Assembly (NCBI RefSeq): GCF_001294625.1
Contig: NZ_CP012677.1
Location: forward strand, 372,001 to 436,000
DNA length: 64,000 nt
DNA from: Arthrobacter alpinus
Lineage (GTDB): Bacteria; Actinomycetota; Actinomycetes; Actinomycetales; Micrococcaceae
Direction of reading: 5' to 3'
Shown here: positions 25,670 through 35,670 of the stretch, piece after piece
Layout: the number at the start of each line of letters is the position of its first letter
Position numbering within the stretch: position 1 is the first letter of the stretch
The notes under the pieces: generated by a model
What the model saw: the letters and a program-made list of their open reading frames with translations, nothing else
The model's database searches: none
What the model was told of the DNA's origin: nothing
Translations under genes and position numbers: made by a program

Positions 25670-25929
25670 TCTCAAGTGTTCCTTTGCTGTAAAAATGTTC
25701 TAAGCCCGGCTGCCAAGTAGGGAGCGGGCCGCCCATAGTTGGACGTTAGCACCGCCAAACCCCAAAACAAGAGGCAATATTTCAGTTTGTTACGAAATTA
25801 TGAAGCATGTGAATTGACGCACAGGCGGTTATTGCGCTAGGAGCCGATTGATGGAACATGGAATTCCCAAGCCTGAGCCGGGGGTTTAGGCTGATAGCTT
25901 GCCCTCATTAACTGTTAAGGAACACACGC

Positions 25930-27837
25930 ATGAGTATGGAAGGCGCGGCATGGAGCTCACTTTGGAGCACCATGCGCTCGGACAAGGGCGATGGCGGCAT
26001 CTCCAAGGACACCCTGCGCAGGACCGTACTGTTTGCCAAACCGTACAGCCGCAAGCTGCTGGTGTTTGTGTTGCTGTCTGTGGTCTCTGCTGCCTTGGCC
26101 GTGGCCACTCCTGTGCTGGCCGGGCAGGTGGTAGACGCGATTGTGGCCAAAACCGCTGTGAAAACGGTGGTGAACCTAGCCCTGCTCATTGCCTTGGTGG
26201 CAGTGCTCGACGCCGGGCTGTCGCTGGTGATCCGCTGGATCTCGGCCAACCTGGGTGAGGGTGTCATCCTGGATTTGCGAACCGCGGTGTTTGACCACGT
26301 CCAGCGGATGCCGATCGCGTTCTTCACCCGGACCCGAACCGGTGCCCTTGTCAGCCGGCTCAACAACGACGTCATCGGCGCCCAGCAAGCCTTTTCCGGC
26401 ACGCTCTCGGGCATCGTCTCCAACTCGGTCCAACTCGTTTTGACGCTGATCGTCATGCTGAACACGTCCTGGCTGGTGACCGTGCTGGCCCTGGTGCTGC
26501 TGCCCATCTTCTTGATGCCGGCCCGCCGCTTCGGCCGCCGCCTAGCGGGGCTGCGGCGCGAAGCCGCCGATCTGAATGCGGACATGAGCACACAGATGAC
26601 CGAGCGTTTCTCGGCCCCCGGCGCTACGCTCGTGAAACTGTTTGGCCGCCCTGCAGAGGAATCCCGCGAATTCGCGGCCCGGGCAAACAGGGTCCGTGAC
26701 ATTGGCGTGCGCACCGCCATCATGCAGTTCGTGTTCTTCACCGCCTTGATGTTGGTCTCCTCCCTAGCCCTGGCACTCGTCTACGGGCTTGGTGGAACAC
26801 TGGCCATCGGCGGCTCACTCAACGCCGGCGACGTCGTCGTCCTGGCCTTGCTGCTGACCCGCCTCTACGCACCACTCACCGCTCTGGCGAACGCACGAGT
26901 GGACATCATGAGCGCCCTGGTCAGCTTCGACCGGGTCTTTGAGATCCTGGACCTGAAGCCGCTCATCACCGAGAAGCCCAGCACTGTGGCCCTGCCGCCG
27001 GGCCGGTTGAGCGTTGAGTTCTCCGACGTCCGCTTCGCCTACCCATCAGCCGACAAGGTTTCCCTGGCCTCGCTGGAGGATGTGGCAGTGCTGGATACCC
27101 GTGGCGGGGAGGATGTGCTGCACGGGATTTCCTTTAAGGCCGAGCCGGGGCAGACCATCGCCTTGGTGGGCTCCTCGGGGGCTGGGAAGTCAACCATCGC
27201 CCAACTGCTTTCCCGCCTGTACGACGTCGACTCCGGCAGTGTGCGCATCGGCGGGGTCGATGTGCGGGACCTCTCCTTCGACGGATTGCGCGCAGGCGTC
27301 GGTATGGTCACCCAGGACGGCCACCTGTTCCACGAGAGCATCCGTTCCAATCTGCGCCTAGCCAAGCCCACCGCAACGGATGAGGAAATTTGGGATGTGC
27401 TGCGCCGGGCCCGCTTGGAAGCCTTTGCGTTGGCGCTGCCCGACGGACTGGACACGGTGGTGGGGGAACGCGGCTACCGGCTCTCCGGTGGTGAGCGCCA
27501 GCGCCTGACCATTGCCCGGTTGCTGCTGGTGCAGCCGGCGGTGGTCATCTTGGATGAGGCGACGGCTGCCCTTGACTCCACGAACGAGGCCGCGGTCCAG
27601 GCGGCGTTGGGTGAAGCGCTGGAAGGACGCACGGCGCTGGTGGTAGCCCACAGGCTCTCCACTATCCGCTCCGCAGACGTGATCTTGGTGGTGGAAGGCG
27701 GGAACATCGTGGAGCGCGGAACCCACGATCAGCTCATCGCCGTCGCCGGGCGCTACGCCGAGCTACACGCCACCCAGTTCGCGCAGGCGGTGGCTGCCGT
27801 GACCGATGCATCAGCAGCGGAGCTCGGTGACAGCTAG
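25930..27837 (+). CDS. ABC exporter, fused membrane and ATPase domains
   Basis: The 635-residue half-transporter has six membrane helices in residues 35-320 (LLVFVLLSVVSAALAVATPVL onward, with the intracellular loop RMPIAFFTRTRTGALVSRLNND). An ATPase domain from residue 355 carries Walker A GSSGAGKST, Q-loop MVTQDGHLF, signature LSGGERQRL, Walker B VVILDEATAALD and the switch histidine in VVAHRLSTI. It should work as a dimer exporting lipids, drugs or peptides. It stands alone. A 25-bp hairpin follows the gene. Confidence 0.92.
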   Translation: MSMEGAAWSSLWSTMRSDKGDGGISKDTLRRTVLFAKPYSRKLLVFVLLSVVSAALAVATPVLAGQVVDAIVAKTAVKTVVNLALLIALVAVLDAGLSLVIRWISANLGEGVILDLRTAVFDHVQRMPIAFFTRTRTGALVSRLNNDVIGAQQAFSGTLSGIVSNSVQLVLTLIVMLNTSWLVTVLALVLLPIFLMPARRFGRRLAGLRREAADLNADMSTQMTERFSAPGATLVKLFGRPAEESREFAARANRVRDIGVRTAIMQFVFFTALMLVSSLALALVYGLGGTLAIGGSLNAGDVVVLALLLTRLYAPLTALANARVDIMSALVSFDRVFEILDLKPLITEKPSTVALPPGRLSVEFSDVRFAYPSADKVSLASLEDVAVLDTRGGEDVLHGISFKAEPGQTIALVGSSGAGKSTIAQLLSRLYDVDSGSVRIGGVDVRDLSFDGLRAGVGMVTQDGHLFHESIRSNLRLAKPTATDEEIWDVLRRARLEAFALALPDGLDTVVGERGYRLSGGERQRLTIARLLLVQPAVVILDEATAALDSTNEAAVQAALGEALEGRTALVVAHRLSTIRSADVILVVEGGNIVERGTHDQLIAVAGRYAELHATQFAQAVAAVTDASAAELGDS

Positions 27838-27867
27838 GCAGGCTGGTGGTGCCGGCAACCCCTGAAT

Positions 27868-27924
27868 CGAACGTACAGCAGATGTTGATGTTCGTCGGTA
27901 ACATCAACACCTGCTGTACGTTCG
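27868..27924. repeat. long hairpin, 25-bp stem with seven-base loop
   Basis: The arms 27868-27892 (starting CGAACGTACAGCAG) and 27900-27924 (ending CTGCTGTACGTTCG) are complementary at 24 of 25 positions, with loop CGTCGGT. It lies between the converging ABC exporter and ynfA genes. There is no T-run, so it is not a classical terminator; it may be a REP-type element or a protein site. A similar long near-perfect hairpin lies at 59916-59967. Confidence 0.85.
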
Positions 27925-27953
27925 ACGCGGGGGCAGTGTGAACGAGGTGCGAT

Positions 27954-28289
27954 TCAGGCCGGGCGCGGGGCGAACATGATGACGCTGACGCCGAGGAGGC
28001 AGATCAGTGCGCCGGTGACGTCCCACCGGTCTGGGGAGAACTTGTCAAAAATCATCCCCCACGTGAGTGAGCCGGCGATGAACACCCCGCCATAGGCCGC
28101 CAGGACCCGGCCAAAGTTTGCGTCCGGCTGCAGCGCGGCAATGAAGCCATATGCGCCCAGGGCCACCACGCCCAGGGCCGCCCACCACCACGCCTTGTCC
28201 TCACGCACCGCCTGCCACACCAGCCAAGCACCGCCAATTTCAGCCACGGCGGCCAGCACAAACAAAATAACGGCCTTGGTGATGGTCAT
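27954..28289 (-). CDS. YnfA/UPF0060 family small membrane protein
   Basis: A 111-residue protein with four hydrophobic helices, beginning [20 protein letters not shown] and containing [27 protein letters not shown], the signature of UPF0060. The family is related to small multidrug resistance transporters and is thought to export small cations, though activity varies among members. The gene is three bases downstream of the EamA gene and is presumably expressed with it. Confidence 0.92.
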   Translation of the reverse strand: MTITKAVILFVLAAVAEIGGAWLVWQAVREDKAWWWAALGVVALGAYGFIAALQPDANFGRVLAAYGGVFIAGSLTWGMIFDKFSPDRWDVTGALICLLGVSVIMFAPRPA

Positions 28290-28292
28290 GGC

Positions 28293-29198
28293 CTATTCTC
28301 CCAAAGTACGCGAGGGCCTGCGCCCGTCGATGCCTAGGAATACCAAGGCAAGAAGGATAGGGCCGTAGGTCAGCAGTGCAGAGAAGCCCAGCACCTCACC
28401 CAAAAACAATGAAACGCCCACCAGCAACACCGGCTCCACATAGCTGAGCAGCCCAAACAGGGACAGTGGGAGCCACTTGCTCGCCAGCAGGTACAGCACC
28501 ATGGCGAGCCCGCCGAGAACTCCGATGACCAAAACAGCCCACAGACCCCCGTTTGACGGACCGCCGGACACGCCGCCGGACGCGCCATGGGGGCCCGCCA
28601 CGATGAGGTAGATGCCTAGGGGTAGCATCGCCAACAGTTCCGCCCCAAACGCGGCCAGGGTGTCGAAGCCGATCTTGCGGCGCAACACAAAGTAGATCGG
28701 GTAGGCCAGGCAGACCAGCAGGGTGGGCCAGGCCAGTCCGCCTGCGCTCAGGGCCTGGTGCAGCACGCCCAGGCCGGCGGCGGCCACCGCCAGTTTCCGC
28801 AGGGGACTGAGCTTGTCCCCGAAGAACAGACGCCCCGCCAGCACCATTGTCAGCGGGAGCAAGAAGTAGCCGAAGGACACCGACAGTGCCATGCCGTTCA
28901 GTGGCGCCCACATGAAAAGCCACAGTTGCACGCCTACCAGCCCCGCGGCAAAGGCCCCGGGAAGCAAGAGTGCGGGCCGTCGTCGAACACGCACCAACAG
29001 GGTGCGCACCTCCGCACGGCCCCACGCCACAAACGGCACAATAAGAGCCAAAGTCAGCAGGGTGAGCACCACACGCCAACCAAAAATTTCGCCGGAACCC
29101 CACCCTGGCAGGGACCCGGCGATCAGGAAGATGGCGGCAAACAATGCCGACGCCGCGATGGAAACCGCGGCCCCACGCCCGGCGTTGGGGGTGCTCAT
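28293..29198 (-). CDS. EamA/RarD-type transporter
   Basis: The 301-residue product has about ten hydrophobic helices in two EamA repeats. RarD-like marks are GEIFGWRVVLTL near residue 37, LWLFMWAPLNGMALSVSFGYFLLPL and the second-repeat segment LSLFGLLSYVEPVLLVGVSLFLGE. RarD proteins belong to the drug/metabolite superfamily; substrates are mostly unknown. It leads a two-gene unit with ynfA and is followed upstream by a tRNA gene on the same strand. Confidence 0.88.
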   Translation of the reverse strand: MSTPNAGRGAAVSIAASALFAAIFLIAGSLPGWGSGEIFGWRVVLTLLTLALIVPFVAWGRAEVRTLLVRVRRRPALLLPGAFAAGLVGVQLWLFMWAPLNGMALSVSFGYFLLPLTMVLAGRLFFGDKLSPLRKLAVAAAGLGVLHQALSAGGLAWPTLLVCLAYPIYFVLRRKIGFDTLAAFGAELLAMLPLGIYLIVAGPHGASGGVSGGPSNGGLWAVLVIGVLGGLAMVLYLLASKWLPLSLFGLLSYVEPVLLVGVSLFLGEVLGFSALLTYGPILLALVFLGIDGRRPSRTLGE

Positions 29199-29271
29199 GA
29201 GAAAGGCCTTTGCTGACGGGCAAAAAACGACGGTGCCGGGGCCGGAACAAACACGGCTACGGAAAAAAGAG

Positions 29272-29343
29272 TGCCCCCGCCGGGGATCGAACCCGGATTA
29301 GCCCTTTAGGAGAGGGCTGTCTTATCCATTGGACTACAGAGGC
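29272..29343 (-). tRNA. tRNA-Arg, anticodon CCT
   Basis: On the minus strand the 72 bases fold as a cloverleaf. The acceptor GCCTCTG pairs with CGGGGGC, the D-loop contains AATGGATA, the anticodon arm is GCCCT-CTCCTAA-AGGGC with anticodon CCT, and the T-arm carries GTTCGATCC. CCA is not encoded. A T6 run follows the 3' end and should stop transcription. Confidence 0.95.
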
Positions 29344-29410
29344 GCGTCAACTAGCCTAGCGGAACAGCATCTGAGATAAGAAACTGGACACCACGCGGGC
29401 GGACGGCGAA

Positions 29411-30037
29411 CTAGGAGGCTGCCGGGGAGGGTTTGCGCCTGCGCCCCAGGAACAACGCCACGCCCAACGTTGCCAGCGAAATCACCAATAAGAACCACGA
29501 CGCAACCACCAGGGCCGACGCCATGGCGACGGCGCCGGCGTCGAGCGTCTGGGCGGAGAGCAGGCCGTCAATGGCAAAGTTCGCCCAAATCTGGACGATG
29601 GCGAACAGGATGGGGAACGCCCAAAAGATGCGGCGCAGCGGCTTCTTCGCCACGTTCACGGCAATCATCGTCATGGACGTGATGCCAAAGACCAGCGGAA
29701 ACAACATGCCTGCCGTCTTGTGTAGAAACTGCAGCTGGCCGTTAGCGGCGGCATCCATTGCCGCACGCAACGCCTCAATGTGGGCCACATCAAAGCCAAA
29801 CACCATGGAATCGGGCATGGACAGGCCCCCGGAGAGATCCGTCATCTGGCTCAACGTGAGCACATGCAGGTACCAAAACAAGAACAAGCTCGCAGCGGCA
29901 CCGGCGATCAAGATCATGTTGGCGTTGTTCGCAGCCTTCGCCGGCGTGCGTTGCGTGCTCGGGTTGGTGGCAGCCGTGCGCGGCGGCGAAGCATGCTCGC
30001 CATGCTTGGCGGCGCGTTGTGCGGGAGTTTTAGCCAT
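29411..30037 (-). CDS. four-helix membrane protein of unknown function
   Basis: From ATG 30037 the product is 208 residues. The first 38 are polar and basic (KTPAQRAAKHGEHASPP), then helices occur at about 40-60, 105-130, 140-160 and 170-195. Between helices 1 and 2 an extracytoplasmic loop holds MPDSMVFGFDVAHIEALRAAM. It ends in a basic tail GRRRKPSPAAS. I recognise no family; similar proteins appear as conserved hypotheticals in Micrococcaceae. Its start is 33 bases from the divergent inositol monophosphatase-like gene. Confidence 0.7.
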   Translation of the reverse strand: MAKTPAQRAAKHGEHASPPRTAATNPSTQRTPAKAANNANMILIAGAAASLFLFWYLHVLTLSQMTDLSGGLSMPDSMVFGFDVAHIEALRAAMDAAANGQLQFLHKTAGMLFPLVFGITSMTMIAVNVAKKPLRRIFWAFPILFAIVQIWANFAIDGLLSAQTLDAGAVAMASALVVASWFLLVISLATLGVALFLGRRRKPSPAAS

Positions 30038-30070
30038 GGAACCATTATCGCCCACGATTAGGGTGGGTGC

Positions 30071-30913
30071 ATGACCGAACAACTTGACCATCGCCTCAGT
30101 GACGTCCAACTCGCAGCCGCGCTGGTGCGCAACGCCGGCGGGCTCGCCCTTCGCATGCGCCAGCGCGGGCTCCAGGAGCTGCGGGACACTGCTGCCCAAA
30201 AGTCATCGGTGTCCGACGTCGTGACCTCCGCCGACCTGGCCGCTGAAAGTTACGTCGTGGAACAGTTGCGCCGCTGCCGCCCGGAGGATTCCATCCTGGG
30301 GGAGGAGGGCGCCGGCTACACGGGCACCTCGGGGCGAATCTGGGTGATCGACCCGGTGGATGGCACGTATAACTTCTACAGCGGTTCCACCTACTGGTGC
30401 TCGGCCCTGGCGCTGACAGACGCGGCAGGGGTCTGGCCTGCCGGGCCGGACAGCCTGACGGACGCCGCGGTTCTGCTCGGGGCCATCTACCAGCCCCAGG
30501 AAGAGAAGTTGTGGCTGGGGGGAACCTTGCAGGCCGCCACCCTGAACGGCAAACCCATCGTCGTGGATCCGTGCCAACACGTGGGCCAGCTGTCCGCTGG
30601 AACCTACATCCACCCCAAGTGGCTCGGGGATCCGCAGGCGGGAGGTCCATGGCAGCGGGCCGCCCAACTGCCGGCTGCGCTTCGCATGCTCGGCTCCGGC
30701 TCCTGCGACCTGGGCCGGGTGGCGCAAGGTGAGCTCGGAATGTGGTTCCAACACAGTGCCCCCTCCTGGGACTGGCTCCCCGGGAAAGGGATCGTACATG
30801 CGGCGGGAGGGGACACCGCGGTGGTGCGGGTCAACGGGCTCGACTGGTTTGTGGCCGGGCCGGCCGTGGCCGTCGCCGAACTCAAGGCGGCGTTAGCAGC
30901 CGGGGCACTGTAG
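30071..30913 (+). CDS. inositol monophosphatase family protein
   Basis: The 280-residue enzyme has the metal-dependent phosphatase signatures: SSVSDVVTSADLAAE, ILGEEGAG (Glu metal ligands), WVIDPVDGTYNFYSG (the DPxDGT motif) and the C-terminal SWDWLPG, where the Asp would complete the site. The family hydrolyses inositol phosphate, histidinol phosphate or similar sugar phosphates. Here the usual DPIDGTxNF Asn is kept. The substrate is not certain; phosphatidylinositol-linked metabolism is plausible in actinobacteria. Confidence 0.88.
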   Translation: MTEQLDHRLSDVQLAAALVRNAGGLALRMRQRGLQELRDTAAQKSSVSDVVTSADLAAESYVVEQLRRCRPEDSILGEEGAGYTGTSGRIWVIDPVDGTYNFYSGSTYWCSALALTDAAGVWPAGPDSLTDAAVLLGAIYQPQEEKLWLGGTLQAATLNGKPIVVDPCQHVGQLSAGTYIHPKWLGDPQAGGPWQRAAQLPAALRMLGSGSCDLGRVAQGELGMWFQHSAPSWDWLPGKGIVHAAGGDTAVVRVNGLDWFVAGPAVAVAELKAALAAGAL

Positions 30914-30982
30914 TGCGGATATGCACAAGCACCGCGGGTTCAGCGCACAGTGTCAGTGAGGCCAACTAGACTGGGAGTCACC

Positions 30983-33592
30983 ATGGATATGTTGTTTGAC
31001 CCTTACGCCAAAAAGCCCAAAGCTGCAGATCAAGGGGCCCTGCCCGGCCTCCACGGAAGCCTCCACGCCGAGCTTCCGGCCTGGATGCCGTCGGAAGATC
31101 CCGGTGCGGACGCACCCGAATCCGCAGAGCCCGCCTCCGGCGAGCCCGAATACCTTCGCGCCACCAGCGGCCTCGGGGCCGCCTCTGCTCCGACACACGG
31201 CACCAGCCGTTGGCCGGACCCGGCCGAGCTCCTGGAGGGCATGAACCCGGAGCAGGAAGCCGCCGTGGTCCATGCTGGCTCGCCGTTGCTCATTGTGGCA
31301 GGGGCAGGCTCGGGCAAGACCCGCGTGCTCAGCCACAGGATCGCGTACCTGCTGGCCACCGGCCGGGCCCACCCCGGCCAGATACTGGCCATCACCTTCA
31401 CTAACAAGGCCGCGGCGGAAATGCGTGAGCGCATCACGGCGCTCATCGGCGAACCCGCCAAGACCATGTGGATCTCCACCTTCCACTCCTCCTGTGTGCG
31501 GATCCTGCGCCGCGAGGCCAAGACCATCGGGCTGAACACCAACTTTTCCATCTATGACTCCGCCGACTCCCTACGGCTGATCACCTTGATCTCCAAGGGC
31601 TTGTCGCTGGATCCGAAGAAGTTCGCGCCCAAGGCGATCATGCACAAGATCTCGGCGCTGAAGAACGAGCTCATCGACGCCGACGAGAACTCCGCCAACA
31701 CCAACTTCCAGGACCCCTTCGCGGCCGCCGTGGCGGAGGTCTACTCCGGCTACACCCAGCGCCTACGCCAGGCCAACGCCATGGACTTTGACGACCTCAT
31801 CGCCCAGACCGTGTACATGTTCCGGGCCTTCCCCGGCGTTGCCGACGCCTACCGCCGCCGTTTCCGGCACGTGTTGGTGGACGAGTACCAGGACACCAAC
31901 CACGCCCAGTACGCGCTAGTGCGCGAGATTGTGGGCGAGGAGGGACCGGTATCCGGGGGGCCCAGCTCGACCTCCGGGTGGGAGAGCATTGAGCCGGCCG
32001 AGCTGACAGTGGTGGGCGACTCCGACCAGTCCATCTACGCCTTCCGCGGGGCCGACATCCGCAACATCGTTGAGTTCGAAAAGGACTATCCCAGCGCCGA
32101 CACCATCAAGCTGGAGCAGAATTACCGCTCCACCCAGAACATCCTCTCCGCCGCCAACGCCGTGATCTCGCGCAACCCCAACCGCCGTGAAAAGCGTCTG
32201 TGGACCGCAGAGGGTGACGGTGAGAAGATCGTTGGCTACGTTGCCGAATCCGAGCATGAGGAAGCCCGGTTCATCGCCGAGGAGATTGACAGGCTCCAAG
32301 ACGAGACCGACATCCGCCCCGGCGACGTCGCCATCTTCTACCGCACCAATGCCCAGTCCCGCGCCATCGAGGACATCCTGGTCCGTGTGGGCCTGCCCTA
32401 CCGGGTGGTGGGCGGCACCCGCTTCTATGAGCGCAAGGAAATCAAGGATGCGCTGGCCTACTTGCGCGCCCTGGTGAACCCGGATGACGACGTGAACTTG
32501 CGCAGGATCCTCAACGAACCCAAGCGCGGGATTGGCGACCGGGCCGAAGGGGCCGTGGCGGCGCTGGCCGAGCGCGAACGCATCTCCTTCTCCGCGGCGC
32601 TGGCCCGTGCCGAAGAGGCACCGGGCATCGCCTCCCGCTCACTGAACATGGTCAATGCCTTCGCCAAGATGATGGCGGACTTGGGCGAGGTGGCCGCCAC
32701 TTCGGGGCCTGCAACTGCCCTTGAGGCCGTGCTGGAACAATCTGGCTACCTGGAGGCGTTGCGCACCTCAAACGATCCCCAGGACGAGTCGCGGGTGGAG
32801 AACCTGGCCGAGCTTCTCGCCGTCGTGCGTGAATTTGAGAAGGACAATCCCGAGGGGAAGCTGGGGGAGTTTCTGGAACAGGTCTCCCTCGTAGCCGACG
32901 CCGACCAGATCCCCGACGCCCCCGGCGGATCCGAAGCCGAAGCTGCCGCCGCCGTCGCGGAGGCCAAACGCCTTGGCGTGGTGACGCTGATGACCCTGCA
33001 CACGGCCAAGGGGCTGGAGTTCCCCGTGGTGTTCCTGACGGGCATGGAACACGGCATCTTCCCGCATTCACGCTCCGCCACGGACCCCAAGGAGCTCGCC
33101 GAGGAACGCCGCCTGGCCTATGTGGGCCTGACCCGTGCGCGCAAACGCCTGTACCTGACGCGCTCGGAGGTGCGCAGCCTGTGGGGGCAGAGCCAGTACA
33201 ACCCCGCCAGCCAGTTCATCGACGAGGTCCCCGCGGAACTGATCGAATGGAAGCGTGAGGGGACCTCCCGCGTGGCCCCCACGGGTGGGGGCGGGTTCGG
33301 CACCAGCCGGTACTCCGGGTCCTCCTGGGGAGCAGGGTCCGCAGTGGGCGGGCTCGACGCCGGCCAGCTTCCCGCCAGCCTCTCCGCCAGGACCGCGGCG
33401 GGCCGGGTCCAGCCGCAAAAGGAAGTCATCTCCGTGGTGGTCGGGGACAGGGTCAACCACACCTCCTTCGGGGATGGTACCGTCACCGCCGTGCAAGGCG
33501 CCGGGGACAAGACCGTGGCTACCGTGCAGTTCAGCATCGGCGAGAAACGGCTGCTGCTGCGCTATGCGCCCGTCACCAAGTTGGAACCTTGA
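30983..33592 (+). CDS. pcrA: ATP-dependent DNA helicase PcrA/UvrD
   Basis: Start ATG 30983 with GGGAG upstream gives 869 residues. A 75-residue acidic, disordered N-terminus precedes the helicase core: Q-motif LLEGMNPEQEAAVVH, Walker A AGAGSGKT, motif Ia TFTNKAAAEM, motif II VDEYQDTN, motif III VVGDSDQSIYAFRGAD, motif IV EQNYRSTQNIL, motif V LMTLHTAKGLEFPVVF and motif VI AYVGLTRARKRLYL. The C-terminus carries a Tudor-like KOW segment (GDRVNHTSFGDGTVTAV) that in PcrA contacts RNA polymerase. It is a 3'-5' helicase for repair and replication conflicts. Confidence 0.97.
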   Translation: MDMLFDPYAKKPKAADQGALPGLHGSLHAELPAWMPSEDPGADAPESAEPASGEPEYLRATSGLGAASAPTHGTSRWPDPAELLEGMNPEQEAAVVHAGSPLLIVAGAGSGKTRVLSHRIAYLLATGRAHPGQILAITFTNKAAAEMRERITALIGEPAKTMWISTFHSSCVRILRREAKTIGLNTNFSIYDSADSLRLITLISKGLSLDPKKFAPKAIMHKISALKNELIDADENSANTNFQDPFAAAVAEVYSGYTQRLRQANAMDFDDLIAQTVYMFRAFPGVADAYRRRFRHVLVDEYQDTNHAQYALVREIVGEEGPVSGGPSSTSGWESIEPAELTVVGDSDQSIYAFRGADIRNIVEFEKDYPSADTIKLEQNYRSTQNILSAANAVISRNPNRREKRLWTAEGDGEKIVGYVAESEHEEARFIAEEIDRLQDETDIRPGDVAIFYRTNAQSRAIEDILVRVGLPYRVVGGTRFYERKEIKDALAYLRALVNPDDDVNLRRILNEPKRGIGDRAEGAVAALAERERISFSAALARAEEAPGIASRSLNMVNAFAKMMADLGEVAATSGPATALEAVLEQSGYLEALRTSNDPQDESRVENLAELLAVVREFEKDNPEGKLGEFLEQVSLVADADQIPDAPGGSEAEAAAAVAEAKRLGVVTLMTLHTAKGLEFPVVFLTGMEHGIFPHSRSATDPKELAEERRLAYVGLTRARKRLYLTRSEVRSLWGQSQYNPASQFIDEVPAELIEWKREGTSRVAPTGGGGFGTSRYSGSSWGAGSAVGGLDAGQLPASLSARTAAGRVQPQKEVISVVVGDRVNHTSFGDGTVTAVQGAGDKTVATVQFSIGEKRLLLRYAPVTKLEP

Positions 33593-34311
33593 TCCGGCAC
33601 CGCGGGGCGCTGGCCGCCGCAGCCATGGCCTGCGTGCTGGCCCTGACGGGTTGCGTGAGCGTGCCCATCAAGGACGGAGCCCCGGCACCGGCCGGGGAAG
33701 AGGCTGCGCACTTGAGCTATCTGGACAGGCTCAAGGCCACACCGGTGGGCGTGCCAACGGAGGCGGTCAGCAGCACTGAATTGCCGCAATTTGTCAGTGA
33801 TTCACGCAATGTGGCCTGCGTTTTCACCACGTCCAAGGCCGGGCACCTGAACCAGCCCTGGGAGCCCAACAACTTCGGCGACAGCGCCAACGCGACGGCG
33901 CCGGCCATCCCGGTTGTCAATTGCCGGATGGCTGTCTATCCGCAGCCCCGGGCCGGCGATGTTGTGGACAATTGCGCCGGGACCAACATTGGCTACCTGG
34001 GCGGCACGGCACTGTTATACCCCGACAAGGTGGTTTACGGCGGGTGCCGGGCCGGTGTCACCGCAGTGGAGGCGTCCGTGGTGTCGAAGGACGCCTCCAA
34101 CCAGTTCGCTGGCGGCTTCCCTGTGCTGGCTCCAGGCACAGCCATGGAAGCACAGGGATATCGTTGCGCGCCGATGGACACCGGTGTGGCGTGCGCGAAC
34201 CTGACCGCCGGTATTGGCTTCTTTCTGGCCGCAAACACCTACGAACTCTTCGGGCCGGGGCCAGCACCCTTGCCGGGCGCCACCACCCCAGCCACAGCCC
34301 CGGTGCGATGA
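33589..34311 (+). CDS. conserved lipoprotein, unknown function
   Basis: The TTG start at 33589 overlaps the pcrA TGA (TTGA). The 240-residue product begins with RHRG, a hydrophobic stretch ALAAAAMACVLA and lipobox LTGC with the lipid-anchored Cys near residue 22. The mature part has several Cys residues (VACVF, VNCRMAV, DNCAGTNIG, GGCRAG, RCAPMDTGVAC) suggesting disulfide bonds outside the membrane. No family is recognised. Translational coupling to pcrA is likely, though a functional tie is not evident. Confidence 0.75.
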   Translation: MIRHRGALAAAAMACVLALTGCVSVPIKDGAPAPAGEEAAHLSYLDRLKATPVGVPTEAVSSTELPQFVSDSRNVACVFTTSKAGHLNQPWEPNNFGDSANATAPAIPVVNCRMAVYPQPRAGDVVDNCAGTNIGYLGGTALLYPDKVVYGGCRAGVTAVEASVVSKDASNQFAGGFPVLAPGTAMEAQGYRCAPMDTGVACANLTAGIGFFLAANTYELFGPGPAPLPGATTPATAPVR

Positions 34312-34485
34312 CCGCACGGCCCAGGTGCCGTGCGTCGTGCGCCCAAGTGCGCCAATTGTGAGACGAATAACCACCAGAGACGGTGGTGTAAGGGCGGAAT
34401 ATGTGCTTTACCACTAACGCGGTAATGTGTAAAAAGGGGTTTCGGCCCCCTTGATCACTACTTCGACGTAGAAGGACACAAATCC

Positions 34486-35655
34486 GTGGACCTGTTTGAA
34501 TACCAGGCGCGCGACATGTTTGAGGCTCACGGCGTTCCCGTGTTGGCCGGCATCGTGGCGCACACCCCTGAAGAAGCAAAGGCAGCAGCCGAGAAAATTG
34601 GCGGCGTCACCGTCGTCAAGGCACAGGTAAAGGTCGGTGGCCGCGGCAAGGCCGGCGGCGTCAAGGTGGCAAAAAATGCTGATGAAGCATTCGCGCACGC
34701 CTCCGCCATCCTCGGCATGGACATCAAGGGCCACACCGTCAACACGGTCATGATTGCCCAGGGTGCAGACATTGCGCAGGAGTTCTACTTCTCCGTTTTG
34801 CTGGACCGGGCGAACCGCAACTACTTGGCCATGTGCTCGGTGGAAGGCGGCGTCGAGATCGAGGTGCTTGCAGTCGAGCGCCCCGAGGCCCTGGCCCGGA
34901 TCGCCGTTGATCCTGCCGTGGGCATCGACGCGGCCAAGGCCGACGAGATCGTTGCCACAGCAGGCTTCAGTGCCGAATTGGCCCCGAAGGTTGCCGCTGC
35001 GATCATCAAGCTGTGGGACGTCTTCGTCAAGGAAGACGCCACCCTCGTTGAGGTCAACCCGTTGGTCCTCACCGGCGCCGGCGACATCGTCGCCCTTGAC
35101 GGTAAGGTTTCTCTGGATGAGAACGCCGACTTCCGCCACCCGCACCACCTCGAGCTCGAGGACGCGGCAGCAGCTGACCCGTTGGAGGCCAAAGCCAAGG
35201 CTGCGGACCTGAACTACGTCAAGCTCGACGGTGAAGTTGGCGTCATCGGCAACGGCGCAGGCCTGGTCATGTCCACATTGGATGTTGTGGCCTACGCCGG
35301 GGAAAACCACGGCGGCGTCAAGCCCGCCAACTTCCTGGACATCGGCGGTGGAGCATCCGCAGAGGTCATGGCCGCTGGTCTGGACGTCATCCTCAACGAC
35401 CCCCAGGTCAAGAGCGTCTTTGTTAACGTCTTCGGCGGCATCACCGCCTGTGACGCTGTCGCCAAGGGCATTGTTGGCGCGCTGGCCGAACTTGGTGCAG
35501 CAGCGAACAAGCCGCTCGTGGTCCGCCTCGATGGCAACAACGTTGAAGAAGGCCGCCGCATCCTCAACGAAGCCAACCACCCGTTGGTCACCCTGGCCGC
35601 CACGATGGACGAGGGCGCCGACAAGGCTGCCGAGCTCGCCCACGCTGCAAAGTAG
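34486..35655 (+). CDS. sucC: succinate-CoA ligase, beta subunit
   Basis: The TCA-cycle enzyme makes succinate and ATP (or GTP) from succinyl-CoA. Start GTG 34486 ([18 protein letters not shown]) gives 389 residues. ATP-grasp marks are [18 protein letters not shown] and [21 protein letters not shown]. The C-terminal half holds [14 protein letters not shown] and [16 protein letters not shown], the CoA ligase module. The sucD gene follows after 15 bases, so both subunits come from one transcript. Confidence 0.97.
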   Translation: MDLFEYQARDMFEAHGVPVLAGIVAHTPEEAKAAAEKIGGVTVVKAQVKVGGRGKAGGVKVAKNADEAFAHASAILGMDIKGHTVNTVMIAQGADIAQEFYFSVLLDRANRNYLAMCSVEGGVEIEVLAVERPEALARIAVDPAVGIDAAKADEIVATAGFSAELAPKVAAAIIKLWDVFVKEDATLVEVNPLVLTGAGDIVALDGKVSLDENADFRHPHHLELEDAAAADPLEAKAKAADLNYVKLDGEVGVIGNGAGLVMSTLDVVAYAGENHGGVKPANFLDIGGGASAEVMAAGLDVILNDPQVKSVFVNVFGGITACDAVAKGIVGALAELGAAANKPLVVRLDGNNVEEGRRILNEANHPLVTLAATMDEGADKAAELAHAAK

Positions 35656-35670
35656 AGGTTTAGAAAACAC

